In this document: positions 43,858 through 54,124 of the stretch, piece by piece
How positions within the stretch are numbered: position 1 is the first letter of the stretch
How the letters are laid out: the number at the start of each line of letters is the position of its first letter
Source of the DNA: Arthrobacter citreus
GTDB taxonomy: Bacteria > Bacillota > Bacilli > Bacillales > Bacillaceae_G
Direction of reading: 5' to 3'
DNA: 64,000 nucleotides
Assembly (NCBI GenBank): GCA_013200995.1
Contig: CP053688.1
Location: 1,364,001-1,428,000, forward strand
Made by a program: the position numbers and the translations under genes
Notes under the pieces: model-generated
Databases searched by the model: none
Told to the model about the DNA's origin: nothing
Seen by the model: the letters and a program-made list of their open reading frames with translations, nothing else

Positions 43858-45372
43858 ATGAAAGAAAATAACAAAACGCTTATATTAATAGGACTTATGA
43901 TTGGTGTCATTTTCTCGGAACTAGATGAAACAGTCGTTTCCACAGCTATGCCAACAATTATTAGAGATTTAGGAGGTTTAGCTCTTTACGGCTGGGTTGG
44001 TGGAGTTTATATGCTTTCGATGACCTCTTTTATGGCGATACTCGGTAAACTTGCGGATTTATACGGCCGAAAAAAAATATATTTATTTAGCATGGGCTTA
44101 TTTATGGCCGGCTCCATTATTAGTGGTACCGCCCATTCGATGGAAGTTCTCTTAATTGGTCGTGGTATACAAGGAATTGGTGCAGGTGGTCTAATGCCAC
44201 TAGCGATGGTTATTTTCGGCGACAGTTTCCCAGTAGAACAACGTGCTAAACTACAAGGAATCTTCGGAGCAGTCATGTTTATCCCTCAGTTACTTGGCCC
44301 ATTAATAGGTGGATATTTCGTACAAAATATTTCATGGCATTGGATTTTTTTAGTCAATATTCCAGTTGGCGTTTTAGCGGCAATCTTACTTGCTTTAGGC
44401 TTGAACGAAACGAAAGTAGATAAAATGATTAGTATTGACTGGTTTGGTGGAATTTTATTAGTCACAACATTAATCAGTTATCTACTCACTCCTGTACTAC
44501 ATCAAACTGAAGGATATGCATGGAGTGAACCTCAAATGATTGGACTACTAATATTAGGAACCATTTTACTTGGCTTATTTATATTTGTAGAATCCAAAGC
44601 AAAAGAGCCTATTATACCTTTACACTTATTTAAAAATAGAAATTTTGTCGTTATTTCCGCACTAGTATTTGTATTCGTTCTTGCAATCATGGGTTCACTT
44701 TCATCATTCCCATTCTTTTCACAAAACGTAATGGGTCTAACACCAACTGAATCTGGTTATTTAAATTTACCAATTATGGTTGGGGCAATCTGTGCAAGTG
44801 TCATAGCTGGTCGAGTAATGAATAAATTCCCGTATCGAAATATTTATGGTGTTTCATTTATCATTCCAATGATCGGTTTCTTCTTACTTACAGGTATATC
44901 GGCGCACACTTCAGTTACTACATTTATTATTTATTTCATCATTCTTGGGCTTGGATTCGGTGCACTATTTAACAATGCATTAATCGTACAGGAATCTGTT
45001 GAAAAAGAAAATGTAGGAATTGCTCAATCTGCTGTTATGCTATTTCAATCCATTGGTATGACAATTGGCTTTAGTTTATTTGGTTCTCTACTAGCCTCTA
45101 AAATTACATCAGGGATGAAATCACTAGCTGGCAATCTTACGATGGATCAATTACTTCAAATAAAAAATGTACAAAACGGTATGATTCCAACTAATCTTGA
45201 GCCTACTTTACTTGAAAAAGTAAAAACAGTGTTCACTCACGCTTTTCAAGATTTATATTGGGTATCTCTTGTTCTAGCAATTTTAACATTTTTAATCTGT
45301 TGGGGTCTGAAAAAAGAGATTCTTATAAAGAAGGATGAATCAAGCGAAGTAAAAGAAGTAACCTCTATTTAA
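43858..45372 (+). CDS. DHA2-type MFS multidrug exporter (EmrB/QacA-like)
   Basis: A 504-residue transporter with about 14 membrane segments. Visible are the motif D1-like LDETVVSTAMPTI, motif A GKLADLYGRKK, the motif B arginine in IGRGIQGIGAGGLMPLA and motif C in GPLIGGYFVQ. Proton-driven export of lipophilic drugs or fatty-acid-like compounds is expected. AAGGAGGCTACGA precedes the ATG. It is divergent from the five-gene lipid operon. Confidence 0.88.
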   Translation: MKENNKTLILIGLMIGVIFSELDETVVSTAMPTIIRDLGGLALYGWVGGVYMLSMTSFMAILGKLADLYGRKKIYLFSMGLFMAGSIISGTAHSMEVLLIGRGIQGIGAGGLMPLAMVIFGDSFPVEQRAKLQGIFGAVMFIPQLLGPLIGGYFVQNISWHWIFLVNIPVGVLAAILLALGLNETKVDKMISIDWFGGILLVTTLISYLLTPVLHQTEGYAWSEPQMIGLLILGTILLGLFIFVESKAKEPIIPLHLFKNRNFVVISALVFVFVLAIMGSLSSFPFFSQNVMGLTPTESGYLNLPIMVGAICASVIAGRVMNKFPYRNIYGVSFIIPMIGFFLLTGISAHTSVTTFIIYFIILGLGFGALFNNALIVQESVEKENVGIAQSAVMLFQSIGMTIGFSLFGSLLASKITSGMKSLAGNLTMDQLLQIKNVQNGMIPTNLEPTLLEKVKTVFTHAFQDLYWVSLVLAILTFLICWGLKKEILIKKDESSEVKEVTSI

Positions 45373-45374
45373 GT

Positions 45375-45429
45375 AAAAAAAGGGCTGTCTCATAAGTCAG
45401 GGTAACTGACAAATGGACGCCCTTTTTTA
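45375..45429 (+). terminator. Terminator after the MFS exporter gene
   Basis: AAAAAAAGGGC and GCCCTTTTTT can pair over a 35-base loop that itself contains GTCA/TGAC arms. The left arm with GGGCTGTCTCATAAGTC resembles some insertion-sequence ends. Confidence 0.6.
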
Positions 45430-45707
45430 AGGTACAATTTGAACATGATTATAGAATAATAACAAGTGGAATCGTAAACCGTTCATGAAAAAAGCGAGGT
45501 GGTCGCTGCCCGATATATATATAAGGGGTATTTCAACTGCCTCCTTCAATTCTAGTAGAAATATTTGAACTTTTTTATGAAATATTAGATGATTTCATCT
45601 GTTTTTGGGGATTTAGAATAAATTAAAGCGAGTTTGCTAGTTTTCCATTTGAAATGAACAATTTTTACGACATAATACCATAACGGGTATGGGTATCATA
45701 TTAGTTT

Positions 45708-45800
45708 ATTTGCGATTCTTAAGATTTTTTTGCGATTCTCGGATTTTTTTGCAGTTCACTGTTTATTTGCAATTCTCTAATCCATAGTTGCGGTTCTGCC
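45708..45800. repeat. Degenerate tandem repeat of about 20 bp
   Basis: TTTGCGATTCT-like units with TGC at about 45711, 45731, 45750, 45768 and 45789 give five imperfect copies spaced 18-21 bp. It sits in the 488-bp gap between the MFS and HAD genes; apart from this array and the two terminators nothing else is recognised there. Confidence 0.55.
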
Positions 45801-45810
45801 TTCTCAATAA

Positions 45811-45846
45811 AAAAAGAGGGTGACACTTAAATAATCACCCTCTTTT
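45811..45846 (-). terminator. Terminator of the HAD hydrolase gene
   Basis: AAAAAGAGGGTGA (45811-45823) pairs with TCACCCTCTTTT (45835-45846); on the minus strand a T-run follows. Confidence 0.88.
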
Positions 45847-45861
45847 ACTTAATCTCAAAAA

Positions 45862-46524
45862 CTAATCTAGTTTTTTGGATAATTGCTCAATTACATCCTC
45901 TAAAGACTTTTCAGCCATTGATGATAGTCTTAAACTATGATTCTCAAACGCTAAATGTGAAGTTACGCTGTTTGGAACAATTACACATTGTAACCCTGCT
46001 TTTGTTGCAGCAATTAATCCGTTTAATGAATCTTCAAATGCGACCGCCTCAGTTACATCAACTCCTATTTCCTCAATTGCTTTTAAATATAATTCAGGAT
46101 CTGGTTTCACTTTCGCCACATCGTCTTTTGTCTTAATAACTGAAAAGTATTTATAAATATTTAATTTTTCCAAGAAGCTTTGGACCCATTCTCTTGAAGA
46201 GCTAGAAGCCAAAGCAATTTGTAATCCCGCGTTTTTGGCTGAAATTAAATAGTCCTCTACACTTTCTCTTAGAACTGGTTCTAGTAGTTTTTCATCAACT
46301 AGTTCCTTAGCCATTTGTTCGATGATGTCTTTTTCAATTGGTTCTTTTAAATTTGAATTGATATATTCAAATAAAATTTCATCACTCGTTCCTATTACCT
46401 CCGAAAACTTTTGAAGGGTTAACTCTACTTCATACCGATTTAAAACTTCTTTATATGCTTCATACCAAACCGACTCTGTATCGACTATTAAACCATCAAA
46501 ATCAAATATTACTGCTTTAATCAT
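45862..46524 (-). CDS. HAD superfamily hydrolase, beta-phosphoglucomutase-like
   Basis: A 220-residue HAD enzyme: motif I DFDGLIVDTES (nucleophile Asp and acid/base Asp), motif II ALASSSSREW, motif III KVKPDPELYLKA and motif IV AFEDSLNGLIAA. It has the cap type of the beta-phosphoglucomutase/phosphoglycolate phosphatase (YhcW-like) subgroup. The substrate is a small phosphorylated metabolite, unidentified. It is a single gene with an AAAAAGGAGAAATGGA ribosome region. Confidence 0.87.
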   Translation of the reverse strand: MIKAVIFDFDGLIVDTESVWYEAYKEVLNRYEVELTLQKFSEVIGTSDEILFEYINSNLKEPIEKDIIEQMAKELVDEKLLEPVLRESVEDYLISAKNAGLQIALASSSSREWVQSFLEKLNIYKYFSVIKTKDDVAKVKPDPELYLKAIEEIGVDVTEAVAFEDSLNGLIAATKAGLQCVIVPNSVTSHLAFENHSLRLSSMAEKSLEDVIEQLSKKLD

Positions 46525-46590
46525 TCCATTTCTCCTTTTTAATTAGATAAGATTACTAATTTATAATTTTTATAGTTTATTCTATTTTTA

Positions 46591-47142
46591 TTATCCATTT
46601 TCATTTTCCCAATCAGGTTTAATCAGAGAAAATACGTTTAAATCATGAGACTGATCACTTTGCACTAAATAGCCTCTTAATAATCCTTCTTTTTGAAAGC
46701 CTAACTTTTCAATTAAAGTTGATGAACCTGTATTATCCGGAAATATATTCGCTCCAATTCGATAAAGTCCTAGTTTATCAAAGCAAAAAGCTGTAATTTC
46801 TTTTATTGCTTCAAACATATATCCTCTTCTCCAAAAAGTTGGTAATAAATCATATCCAATTTCAGTTCTTTTAGCATGTAAAACTAAATTATTTAATCCA
46901 ATTGTTCCGATTAGTTTTTTTGATTCTTTTTCAACGATCCCCCAACGCATGCCTTGTTGGTTTTCAAATCTAGTTTGAAATGAATCGATCATTTTAACCG
47001 CTTGATCCTTTTCAGTAAAGGGGTCCATACCATAGTATTTAATTACCTCTTTATTTGAAAAGATTGAATAAATCTCATCCACATTTTTTTGTGTAATTTG
47101 TACTAAAAATAATCGTTCTGTTTCTAAAATCGGAAATTCCAT
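46591..47142 (-). CDS. GNAT acetyltransferase, RimJ/RimL type
   Basis: A 183-residue protein with ILETERLFLVQITQKNVDEIY at the N-terminus, GTIGLNNLVLHAKRTEIGYDLLPTFWRRGYMFEAI and NTGSSTLIEKLGFQKEGLLRGY, the pattern of ribosomal-protein N-acetyltransferases and SpeG-like relatives. The substrate is unknown. AAAGGGGTAAATTT precedes the ATG. Confidence 0.87.
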   Translation of the reverse strand: MEFPILETERLFLVQITQKNVDEIYSIFSNKEVIKYYGMDPFTEKDQAVKMIDSFQTRFENQQGMRWGIVEKESKKLIGTIGLNNLVLHAKRTEIGYDLLPTFWRRGYMFEAIKEITAFCFDKLGLYRIGANIFPDNTGSSTLIEKLGFQKEGLLRGYLVQSDQSHDLNVFSLIKPDWENENG

Positions 47143-47388
47143 AAATTTACCCCTTTCTTTGTAAGTGAATCAAATTAATATCGATAATTTGAAGTACCTT
47201 ATTTTACCATAACCTAATCTTTTATTCTTACTATACATTCGTTTTACAACTTCGACTACTATACGTATTCCTCATGAAATCTTTTCTAAACAAAAGTATT
47301 CTTTTTTTGTACTATCCAGAAATTGGGAATAATCCTTTTTCACAGTAATAGAAATAAATAGACTAATTTTCAAAAGGGAGAAAATTAA

Positions 47389-48594
47389 ATGAACAATCAA
47401 TTAAAAATTAATCCACTGCATTTTTACAAAGACCCATACTCGTATTTTAGTAACGCTAGAAAAATAAGTCCTGTACTTTACACAGAGCTTTTTCAGAGGA
47501 CGGGTTGGTTAGTGACGGGTTTTAAAGAAGCCGAACTAATTTTAAAAGACCATCGCTTTATTAAAGAAGAAACGAAAGTGACCCCACCTGAGAAATTACC
47601 AGAAAGTATTATGCCTGCAGTTACTTTAAATCGGAAAATGATGCTTTTTCGAGATGCACCTGATCATACAAGATTGAGAAATCTTGTGAACAAAGCCTTT
47701 TCTCCAAGGATGGTTGAAAATTTACGAGCTACAGTAAATGAAATTGCAGATTATTTAATCGAAAATATGAAGGGAAAATCTACCCACGAACTAATAGGTG
47801 ACTTTTCATATTTATTACCTGTATTTGTTATAACCGATTTATTAGGTGTTCCTAAAGAAGATCGGGACTTATTTCGTAATTGGTCTGATGCATTTATTAA
47901 ATTCATTGATTTTAATACGACTATAGAAGACTTAGAATTAGTTACGAAGCATATTGTTGATGCGTCTAATTATTTTAGAAATCTAATAACTGAAAGAAGG
48001 ACTGTACCGAAAGAAGATTTAATCAGTAATTTAATAGTTGCCGAGGAATCCGGTGATAAATTAAGCGAAGATGAAATGATTGCAAGCTGTCTACTTTTAT
48101 TAATTGCTGGCCATGAAACGACAGTCAACTTAATTACAAATGGATATTATTTATTGTTAAAACATCCAAAGCAATTTGATTTATTAAAAAATGACTTATC
48201 CCTTATTCCTGCAGCAGTTGAAGAAATATTAAGATATGAATCACCAGTTATTTTTACATCTAGATGGGCTAGAGAAGACTTTGAGTTCGCTGGAAATTCG
48301 ATTAAAAAAGGCGATTATTTTATGATTTCCTTAGGAGGAGCAAATTACGATCCGAAAGTCACAACAAATCCAGAAACATTTAATATTACTCGAAATAATA
48401 TAAAACATTTATCCTTTTCTTCTGGCCCGCATTTTTGTTTAGGTGCCCCCCTTGCTAGATTAGAAGGACAAATCGCTATTGAAAAACTGACAAAACATTT
48501 ACTTAATCCTGTTCTCATAGAGGAGCCAACTCGACGCGCAAATGTTGCTTTTCGTGGATTTGAAAGCTTGAAATTTGAAGCGACGATTCAATGA
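47389..48594 (+). CDS. Cytochrome P450 (bacterial class I, CYP107-like)
   Basis: A 401-residue soluble P450. The I-helix oxygen-activation motif is LLIAGHETTVN, the ExxR motif EEILRYESPV and the heme loop FSSGPHFCLGAPLARLE with the axial Cys at about 350. It hydroxylates a lipophilic substrate, possibly a fatty acid given the genome context, but nothing fixes it. No ferredoxin gene is adjacent. AAAAGGGAGAAAATTAA precedes the ATG. Confidence 0.9.
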   Translation: MNNQLKINPLHFYKDPYSYFSNARKISPVLYTELFQRTGWLVTGFKEAELILKDHRFIKEETKVTPPEKLPESIMPAVTLNRKMMLFRDAPDHTRLRNLVNKAFSPRMVENLRATVNEIADYLIENMKGKSTHELIGDFSYLLPVFVITDLLGVPKEDRDLFRNWSDAFIKFIDFNTTIEDLELVTKHIVDASNYFRNLITERRTVPKEDLISNLIVAEESGDKLSEDEMIASCLLLLIAGHETTVNLITNGYYLLLKHPKQFDLLKNDLSLIPAAVEEILRYESPVIFTSRWAREDFEFAGNSIKKGDYFMISLGGANYDPKVTTNPETFNITRNNIKHLSFSSGPHFCLGAPLARLEGQIAIEKLTKHLLNPVLIEEPTRRANVAFRGFESLKFEATIQ

Positions 48595-48623
48595 AACACT
48601 AGATTTCCTTATTTTTTCATTTT

Positions 48624-48775
48624 GTGAGTAAATCATTGAGTTTTGTTCATAAAACAATCTTTTTTGTGCGTAAAGTATTGTGTTTTGTTTATAAACTAAT
48701 CTTTTCCGTGCACAAAGTACTTTGTTCTGTTCATAAACCAATTTTCTATGTCCGTAAAGTACTTTAGTGCGTCAT
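48624..48775. repeat. 42-bp tandem repeat that encodes a 14-residue repeat on the minus strand
   Basis: Units start at 48624, 48666, 48708 and 48750 with exact 42-bp spacing. On the minus strand they read VYEQNKVLCARKRL, VYKQNTILYAQKRL, FYEQNSMIYSQNEK. The frame has no good start or ribosome site and runs antisense into the P450 gene, so I list it as a repeat, not a gene. Confidence 0.8.
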
Positions 48776-48870
48776 TTTTCATGCATTTTTTGCCAAATCC
48801 ATTCGACATGACGGTGCAATCTGATAAACATCCTTCCTATGATCTTGAATGGAGCTAACTACTTTACAAT

Positions 48871-48909
48871 AAAAAAACCCACAAGTAAATTTCATACTTT
48901 GTGGGGTTT
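48871..48909 (-). terminator. Terminator of ileS
   Basis: AAAAAAACCCACAA (48871-48884) pairs with TTTGTGGGGTTT (48898-48909); on the minus strand it ends in seven T. Confidence 0.9.
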
Positions 48910-48961
48910 ATTTATCTTTTCATCTCAATTTTCACCTTATTAAAACCATCTAAAAATCAAG

Positions 48962-51900
48962 TTAATTTGATGCAAATAATTCAATTTCAGCTTGATTGTC
49001 ACCAACTTGAATTTCTTTTCCATTTACTTGATTCTTAACTACTAGATTCCTCATTAATAAGTTTTCCTCAAGCATTCCTTTGAACTTTTCAATGATCTTA
49101 ATAAATTCTGTATCGCCTTTTATTCCAATATCTACTCGCATATTAATTGGTAAATTTAATTCTTTTCGATATTCTTGAATTGCTCGAATGAATTCTCTTA
49201 CGGTACCTTCTTGAACAAGATTATCGGTTAAAAATGTATCAAGCGTAACAGAAAATTCGCCATTCGTTGCAGATGCGTATCCTTCTTTAGCACTTTTTTC
49301 GATTAAAATATCCTCTGTATCGACTTTTACCGTTTCACCTGAATCAAGTAATAAATCAACACTTCCGATATCGACCACATTTTTCGCTTCTTCATTTGTT
49401 AATTTTTGCAGTGATTTATTGATTAAATTAGAGTTCTTTCCAAATTTTGAACCAGATTTTTTAAAATCTAATTTCAATTTTAAAGTTGAAAACTCGTTTT
49501 CGTTGTTTACTTGTAAGAATGATTTTACATTTAGCTCATCTAATACAATCTCTTTATATAAATCCCACTCGATTTCTTCATTGTTACTTACTACAGTTAA
49601 ACTTGATAAAGGCTGTTTAATTTTTAATGAATTTGTATTACGAATGCTTCTTCCAAGTTCTACGACTTTTAAAACGGCATCCATTTCTCTTTCAAGCTGA
49701 GGATCAATTAGTGCTTCATTGAAAATTGGGAAATCAGATAAGTGAACACTTTCATTTGTTAAATTAAAATAAACATCTTCAGCTAAGAAAGGCGTAAATG
49801 GAGCCAATAATTGACTTACTTTCGTTAAAACTTCAAACAGTGTATAGTAAGCAGCCGCCTTTTCTTTATTCATTCCATTTGACCAAAAGCGTTCTCGTGA
49901 TCTTCTTACATACCAATTACTAATTTCATCTACTAATTTAGCAATGTCTCTGGCAGCATTTGTAAATTGATATCCATCTAAATTGTGATTTACATTTTTA
50001 ATTGTGCTATGCAAACGTGAAATAATCCATTTATCTAACGCATTTGTTTCATACTCATATTGTTTACTCGCTACAAATCCATCTAAATTTGCATATAAAT
50101 TGTAAAAACTATTTACATTATCGAACGTATCTACTAGTTTTGACTTTGCCTCTTGGACAGCTCTTTCAGAAAAACGTTTAGGGTTCCAAGGCGCACTGTC
50201 TACTAATAGAGCCCATCTTAAAGAATCTGCTCCAAATTTTTGAATTAACTCAACTGGATCTAGTGCATTTCCTTTACTCTTAGACATTTTTTGTCCATTT
50301 TCATCTAATACATGGCCTAGTGATAAAACTCGTTTATATGGTACTTTACCAGTAAATAAAGTAGAGACTGCTAATAAACTATAAAACCAACCTCTTGTTT
50401 GATCGATACCTTCAATTACAACATCAGCAGGGAATTGTTTTGCAAATTTATCATGATTTTCAAATGGATAATGATACTGAGCAAATGGCATTGATCCGCT
50501 ATCGAACCAAACATCAATGACTTCAGGTGTTCTTTTCATCTTACCACTGCATTTTGGACATTTTAGACTGACTTCATCAACATAAGGTTTATGCAATTCA
50601 ATTGAATCCGAAATTTCTTTTTCCGAATAGCTACATAATTCATTTATACTTTTTGGTGCTAATTGATGATTACACGAATCGCATTCCCAAACATTTAATG
50701 GAGTACCCCAATATCGTTTACGACTAATGTTCCAATCTACCATTTGTTCTAAAAAATTACCAAATCTGCCATGTTTAATATGATCTGGATGCCATGTTAC
50801 TTCTTCGTTATTTTTAATAAATTGATCTTTTAATGCTGTAGTTTTGATAAACCAACTTTCATTTGCATAATAAAGTAATGGAGAATCACATCGCCAGCAA
50901 TGAGGATAGCTGTGCTCATATTTTTCTTTACTAAATAAAAGTTCATTTTCGGCTAAATATCTTACAATGTCTACATCACATTCTTTAACAAATCTTCCTT
51001 TAAAATTGGTCACTTCTTCAGTATATTGACCTTTTTCATTCACAACATTTACAAATGATAATCCATTTTCTTGAGCAACTTTATAGTCGTCTTCTCCATA
51101 TGCAGGTGCGATATGAACAATTCCAGTACCGCTATTTTCAGTAACAAAATCTGCTTTAATGACTTTGTGACCGACTTCAACACGTACAAAATTAAATGGT
51201 GCTAAGTATTCAATCCCGATTAAGTCCGCTCCTACGAACTCAGATAAGATAATATAATCAGTTTTTAATACCTTTTCTACTAAAGCTTTAGCAAGTATAA
51301 ATACTTCTTCTCCTTTTTTGGCACGGACATATTCCATTTGTGGATTAACAGCTAATGCTACATTAGCAGGAAGTGTCCAAGGAGTTGTCGTCCATCCTAG
51401 AAAAGAGACATTTTCCTCGTTTAGCAATTTGAATTTAACCGTTGCAGATAAATCCTTCACGTCTTTATAGCCTTGTGCTACTTCATGTGAGCTAAGGGAA
51501 GTTTGACAGCTAGGGCAATAAGGTGAAACACGATGCCCTTTTACTAATAATCCTTTTTCGTGTATTGTACCAAGAATATTCCAAACACTTTCAATATATG
51601 AGTTTTCTAATGTTACGTAAGGATCATCCATATCTACCCAGTAACCTAATTGCTCAGTAAATTCACGCCATTGTTTCTCATAAGTAAATACACTTTCTTT
51701 ACATTTAGCAAGAAAGGCTTCTACTCCATATTGTTCAATTTCTGCTTTCCCTGAAATTCCAAGCATCTTTTCAACGCCAAGTTCAACAGGTAATCCATGA
51801 GTATCCCATCCGGCTTTGCGAATAACTTGGTAACCAGCCATAGTTTTATATCTAGCTACAACATCTTTAATTGTACGACCTAAAGCATGACCAACATGTG

Positions 51901-52042
51901 GCAAGCCATTTGCAGTTGGGGGTCCTTCATAAAAAACAAATGATTGATGATCTTCTCTTTGTTCAATTGAGTTTAAAAATGTGTTATTTTTTGACCAATA
52001 TTCACTGACTCTTTTTTCACGATTTTGAACTGATTCTTTCAT
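48962..52042 (-). CDS. ileS: Isoleucyl-tRNA synthetase
   Basis: A 1026-residue class I synthetase. The HIGH motif appears as [12 protein letters not shown], the editing domain carries [12 protein letters not shown], and the KMSKS loop reads QKMSKSKGN. The long C-terminal part and the absence of a usual C-terminal zinc cluster fit the ileS2-type (eukaryote-like, potentially mupirocin-tolerant) branch; many bacilli carry one of each type, so confirmation needs a tree. ATG 52042 is chosen because AGAGGCGA lies just upstream; a longer frame reaches 52078 inside the leader. It is controlled by the T-box at 52078-52345. Confidence 0.9.
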   Translation of the reverse strand: MKESVQNREKRVSEYWSKNNTFLNSIEQREDHQSFVFYEGPPTANGLPHVGHALGRTIKDVVARYKTMAGYQVIRKAGWDTHGLPVELGVEKMLGISGKAEIEQYGVEAFLAKCKESVFTYEKQWREFTEQLGYWVDMDDPYVTLENSYIESVWNILGTIHEKGLLVKGHRVSPYCPSCQTSLSSHEVAQGYKDVKDLSATVKFKLLNEENVSFLGWTTTPWTLPANVALAVNPQMEYVRAKKGEEVFILAKALVEKVLKTDYIILSEFVGADLIGIEYLAPFNFVRVEVGHKVIKADFVTENSGTGIVHIAPAYGEDDYKVAQENGLSFVNVVNEKGQYTEEVTNFKGRFVKECDVDIVRYLAENELLFSKEKYEHSYPHCWRCDSPLLYYANESWFIKTTALKDQFIKNNEEVTWHPDHIKHGRFGNFLEQMVDWNISRKRYWGTPLNVWECDSCNHQLAPKSINELCSYSEKEISDSIELHKPYVDEVSLKCPKCSGKMKRTPEVIDVWFDSGSMPFAQYHYPFENHDKFAKQFPADVVIEGIDQTRGWFYSLLAVSTLFTGKVPYKRVLSLGHVLDENGQKMSKSKGNALDPVELIQKFGADSLRWALLVDSAPWNPKRFSERAVQEAKSKLVDTFDNVNSFYNLYANLDGFVASKQYEYETNALDKWIISRLHSTIKNVNHNLDGYQFTNAARDIAKLVDEISNWYVRRSRERFWSNGMNKEKAAAYYTLFEVLTKVSQLLAPFTPFLAEDVYFNLTNESVHLSDFPIFNEALIDPQLEREMDAVLKVVELGRSIRNTNSLKIKQPLSSLTVVSNNEEIEWDLYKEIVLDELNVKSFLQVNNENEFSTLKLKLDFKKSGSKFGKNSNLINKSLQKLTNEEAKNVVDIGSVDLLLDSGETVKVDTEDILIEKSAKEGYASATNGEFSVTLDTFLTDNLVQEGTVREFIRAIQEYRKELNLPINMRVDIGIKGDTEFIKIIEKFKGMLEENLLMRNLVVKNQVNGKEIQVGDNQAEIELFASN

Positions 52043-52077
52043 AATTGATATCGCCTCTCTTATTTTTTTAAAGCACA

Positions 52078-52345
52078 CAAAAAACCCGCCCCTATAGTAA
52101 GGGACGGGTTTAACCGCGATACCACCCTAATTCTATTGAAAAAGTCCGTTCTTCAATAGCACTCAGTCACGTACAATCATACGCGTTCCTTTTAACGGTA
52201 GACACCCGTTCAAACCTACTTTAATTTCAGTTTGACTTCTCGGAGAGGATCTTCATTTAAGTACTATTCACCGGTTTTCAGCTACCCCAGCTCTCTTTAG
52301 AACAGTTACGAAAATTACTTATCTCGTCATTGAATTAATTTGTGT
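52078..52345 (-). promoter_or_regulatory. T-box leader of ileS
   Basis: On the minus strand the T-box GGGTGGTATCGCGG is followed by a terminator of the form AAACCCGTCCC...GGGGCGGGTTT. Stem I carries AGAGAGCTGGGGTAGCTG, and an ATC (Ile) specifier lies near 52248-52250. Uncharged tRNA-Ile would favour the antiterminator and read-through into ileS. The remaining gap 52,346-52,673 shows no other feature. Confidence 0.9.
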
Positions 52346-52673
52346 GCTTTTATTGTAATTTATTATATCCATCGTCAAATAAAAAGTCAAAGTTTTCTTA
52401 AATTTATTTTTTAGTTTATTCAAATTCGGTTATTTTAGTTTATTGTTATAACTTTTCTTATACTTTTTTAATGTGAGAACGCTAAAAATGCTAAAATAAC
52501 GTTCAATCTTATCCGTTTTTAATTATTCTATTCTGTTTCTAATTTTTTGATTTCAAACATTGCTGTAGTGTTTATTTCGTGAAAACTTCTTCATAATTTT
52601 TTTCAAAACGAAACAGAAATATTGTGTTAAACTGATTTTGGAGAAAGTTAACGAGAAATAGGGAGTGCGAGAT

Positions 52674-53615
52674 ATGATCAAAACAATGGCTGTATATAAA
52701 GACCGAACAATTGCATTTGATGTATCGATTGAAGAATTAAATTCCGAACGAATTGATTGGGTTTGGGTCGATTTTGAAAATCCTAAAACAGAAGAAATTG
52801 ACTTATTGCGAACCAAATTCCACTTCGATGAAATAGCAATTAAACATTGTGTAAGCTATAAAGAAAGACCGAAAATGGATTATTATGAAGGCTATCGTTT
52901 TATCGTTCTACAATCATTAAACGAGAACATGGAACAAACTGAAATTGATCTCTTTTTGTCTCACAAGTACATCGTTTCATTTTGTTGGGATGCGACAAGT
53001 GTATTACAAATTGTGTGGAACAAAGTAAAAGGATTAAAGAGTATAAAAGGACTGAAGCCAGAACAAATTCTATACCACATTTGCGATGAAATAGCAGATA
53101 AATTCTTTCCAATTGTCCAAAAAATCGAGGATGACATTGAAGACATTGATGAATTAGGAACAAATTCCGACCTTAATATGATCGATGGAATCAAAACACA
53201 AGTAAGTAAATTATCTAAAGTCAGAAAAACTGTTAAACCAACAAAAGATTTAATTTACCGTATATTAAATTCAACACATGTTGAAATTGACAAAGAAACG
53301 ACAAAGAAATTACGTATTGTCTACGATCACTTAGTGAAATTATTAGATGATATTTCAGATAACAGAGAAATGGCAAATGACATCAGAGAAAGTTATATTT
53401 CCACTAACTCACACAAAATGAATAAAACGATGAAAATGTTAACATCTGTCTCGATTGTTTTCATGCCATTAACATTCATCGTAGGTGTTTACGGGATGAA
53501 TTTTATTCACATCCCTGAACTTCAGTTAAAGTATGGTTATTATTACTGTTGGGCAATCATGCTAATTATCGTGATTGGATTAGTGATGTGGTTCAAGAAA
53601 AAAGATTGGTTCTAA
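52674..53615 (+). CDS. corA: CorA family magnesium/divalent metal transporter
   Basis: A 313-residue CorA-type channel. A large soluble N-terminal alpha/beta domain and long stalk helix are followed by two membrane helices near the C-terminus, with the signature GVYGMNF at the end of the first and a lysine-rich tail (FKKKDWF). It mediates Mg2+ (or Co2+) uptake as a pentamer. ATG 52674 has GGGAG eight bases upstream and is preferred over the GTG at 52665. Confidence 0.9.
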   Translation: MIKTMAVYKDRTIAFDVSIEELNSERIDWVWVDFENPKTEEIDLLRTKFHFDEIAIKHCVSYKERPKMDYYEGYRFIVLQSLNENMEQTEIDLFLSHKYIVSFCWDATSVLQIVWNKVKGLKSIKGLKPEQILYHICDEIADKFFPIVQKIEDDIEDIDELGTNSDLNMIDGIKTQVSKLSKVRKTVKPTKDLIYRILNSTHVEIDKETTKKLRIVYDHLVKLLDDISDNREMANDIRESYISTNSHKMNKTMKMLTSVSIVFMPLTFIVGVYGMNFIHIPELQLKYGYYYCWAIMLIIVIGLVMWFKKKDWF

Positions 53616-53706
53616 GATTTGTTTGAGGTTATTTAGAAGGTCATAAAGGGGATCGAAAAGCTTGTTTTAAGCTATCCACACACTCTAGAAAAAGGTTATC
53701 CAACAT

Positions 53707-53748
53707 AAAAAAGATGAACTCTGTATTAAACAGCGCTCATCTTTTTTT
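53707..53748 (+). terminator. Terminator of corA
   Basis: AAAAAAGATGA (53707-53717) and TCATCTTTTTTT (53737-53748), with inner CTGT/ACAG pairing. The rest of 53,616-53,917 holds only a 6-bp inverted repeat (53867-53890) in the next promoter region. Confidence 0.85.
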
Positions 53749-53917
53749 GTATCTAAATGTAAACTAGATTTCAAAGAATACGATTTTCCAACCAAACGGT
53801 TATATTTCCTTTTTTTACTCTTACTTTGAACCGCGAAATTTGTATTACGAAATCAATCTTGCAAATCTTGTTGAACTTGTAATAAACAAGCTATAGTAAA
53901 AATAGGAGGTGTTTTCA

Positions 53918-54124
53918 ATGCCAGCGAATCAGTCAAACGTATTTTTCACAAAAGATGACTTAATTGCACAAATTAGTGCAACGTATCCTTTGTTATCTAA
54001 AGGCGAAGGAAAGGAAATTATTCAAAAAATTATTTATTCCATTAAAGAAACTGCTGAATTAGACGGAAAAATTGTCTTTCTATTACCGGAAGATTCAATC
54101 GAACCAGATTATGAACGAAAGTGA
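53918..54124 (+). CDS. Small acidic protein, first gene of a probable toxin-antitoxin locus
   Basis: A 68-residue protein (MPANQSNVFFTKDDLIAQIS...) that I do not recognise. It is soluble, mostly helical by composition, and ends in an acidic tail overlapping the next gene by 14 bp. A very strong AGGAGGTG ribosome site lies six bases before ATG 53918. CTTGTT/AACAAG inverted arms at 53867-53890 in the promoter could be an autoregulatory site. Its place before a DNA-binding protein and a PIN remnant suggests an accessory antitoxin role, by inference. Confidence 0.65.
   Translation: MPANQSNVFFTKDDLIAQISATYPLLSKGEGKEIIQKIIYSIKETAELDGKIVFLLPEDSIEPDYERK

Noticed and set aside
45375..45429. Insertion-sequence end (GGGCTGTCTCATAAGTC)
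   Set aside because: Only one end is visible, with no second end, target duplication or transposase; a terminator explains the pairing.
48499..48741. 80-residue minus-strand frame with 14-residue repeats
   Set aside because: It depends on a TTG without a ribosome site and runs antisense into the P450 gene; kept as a repeat and a finding, not a gene.
52553..52816. 87-residue minus-strand frame
   Set aside because: It is antisense to the start of corA and its promoter; a shadow of a well-supported gene.
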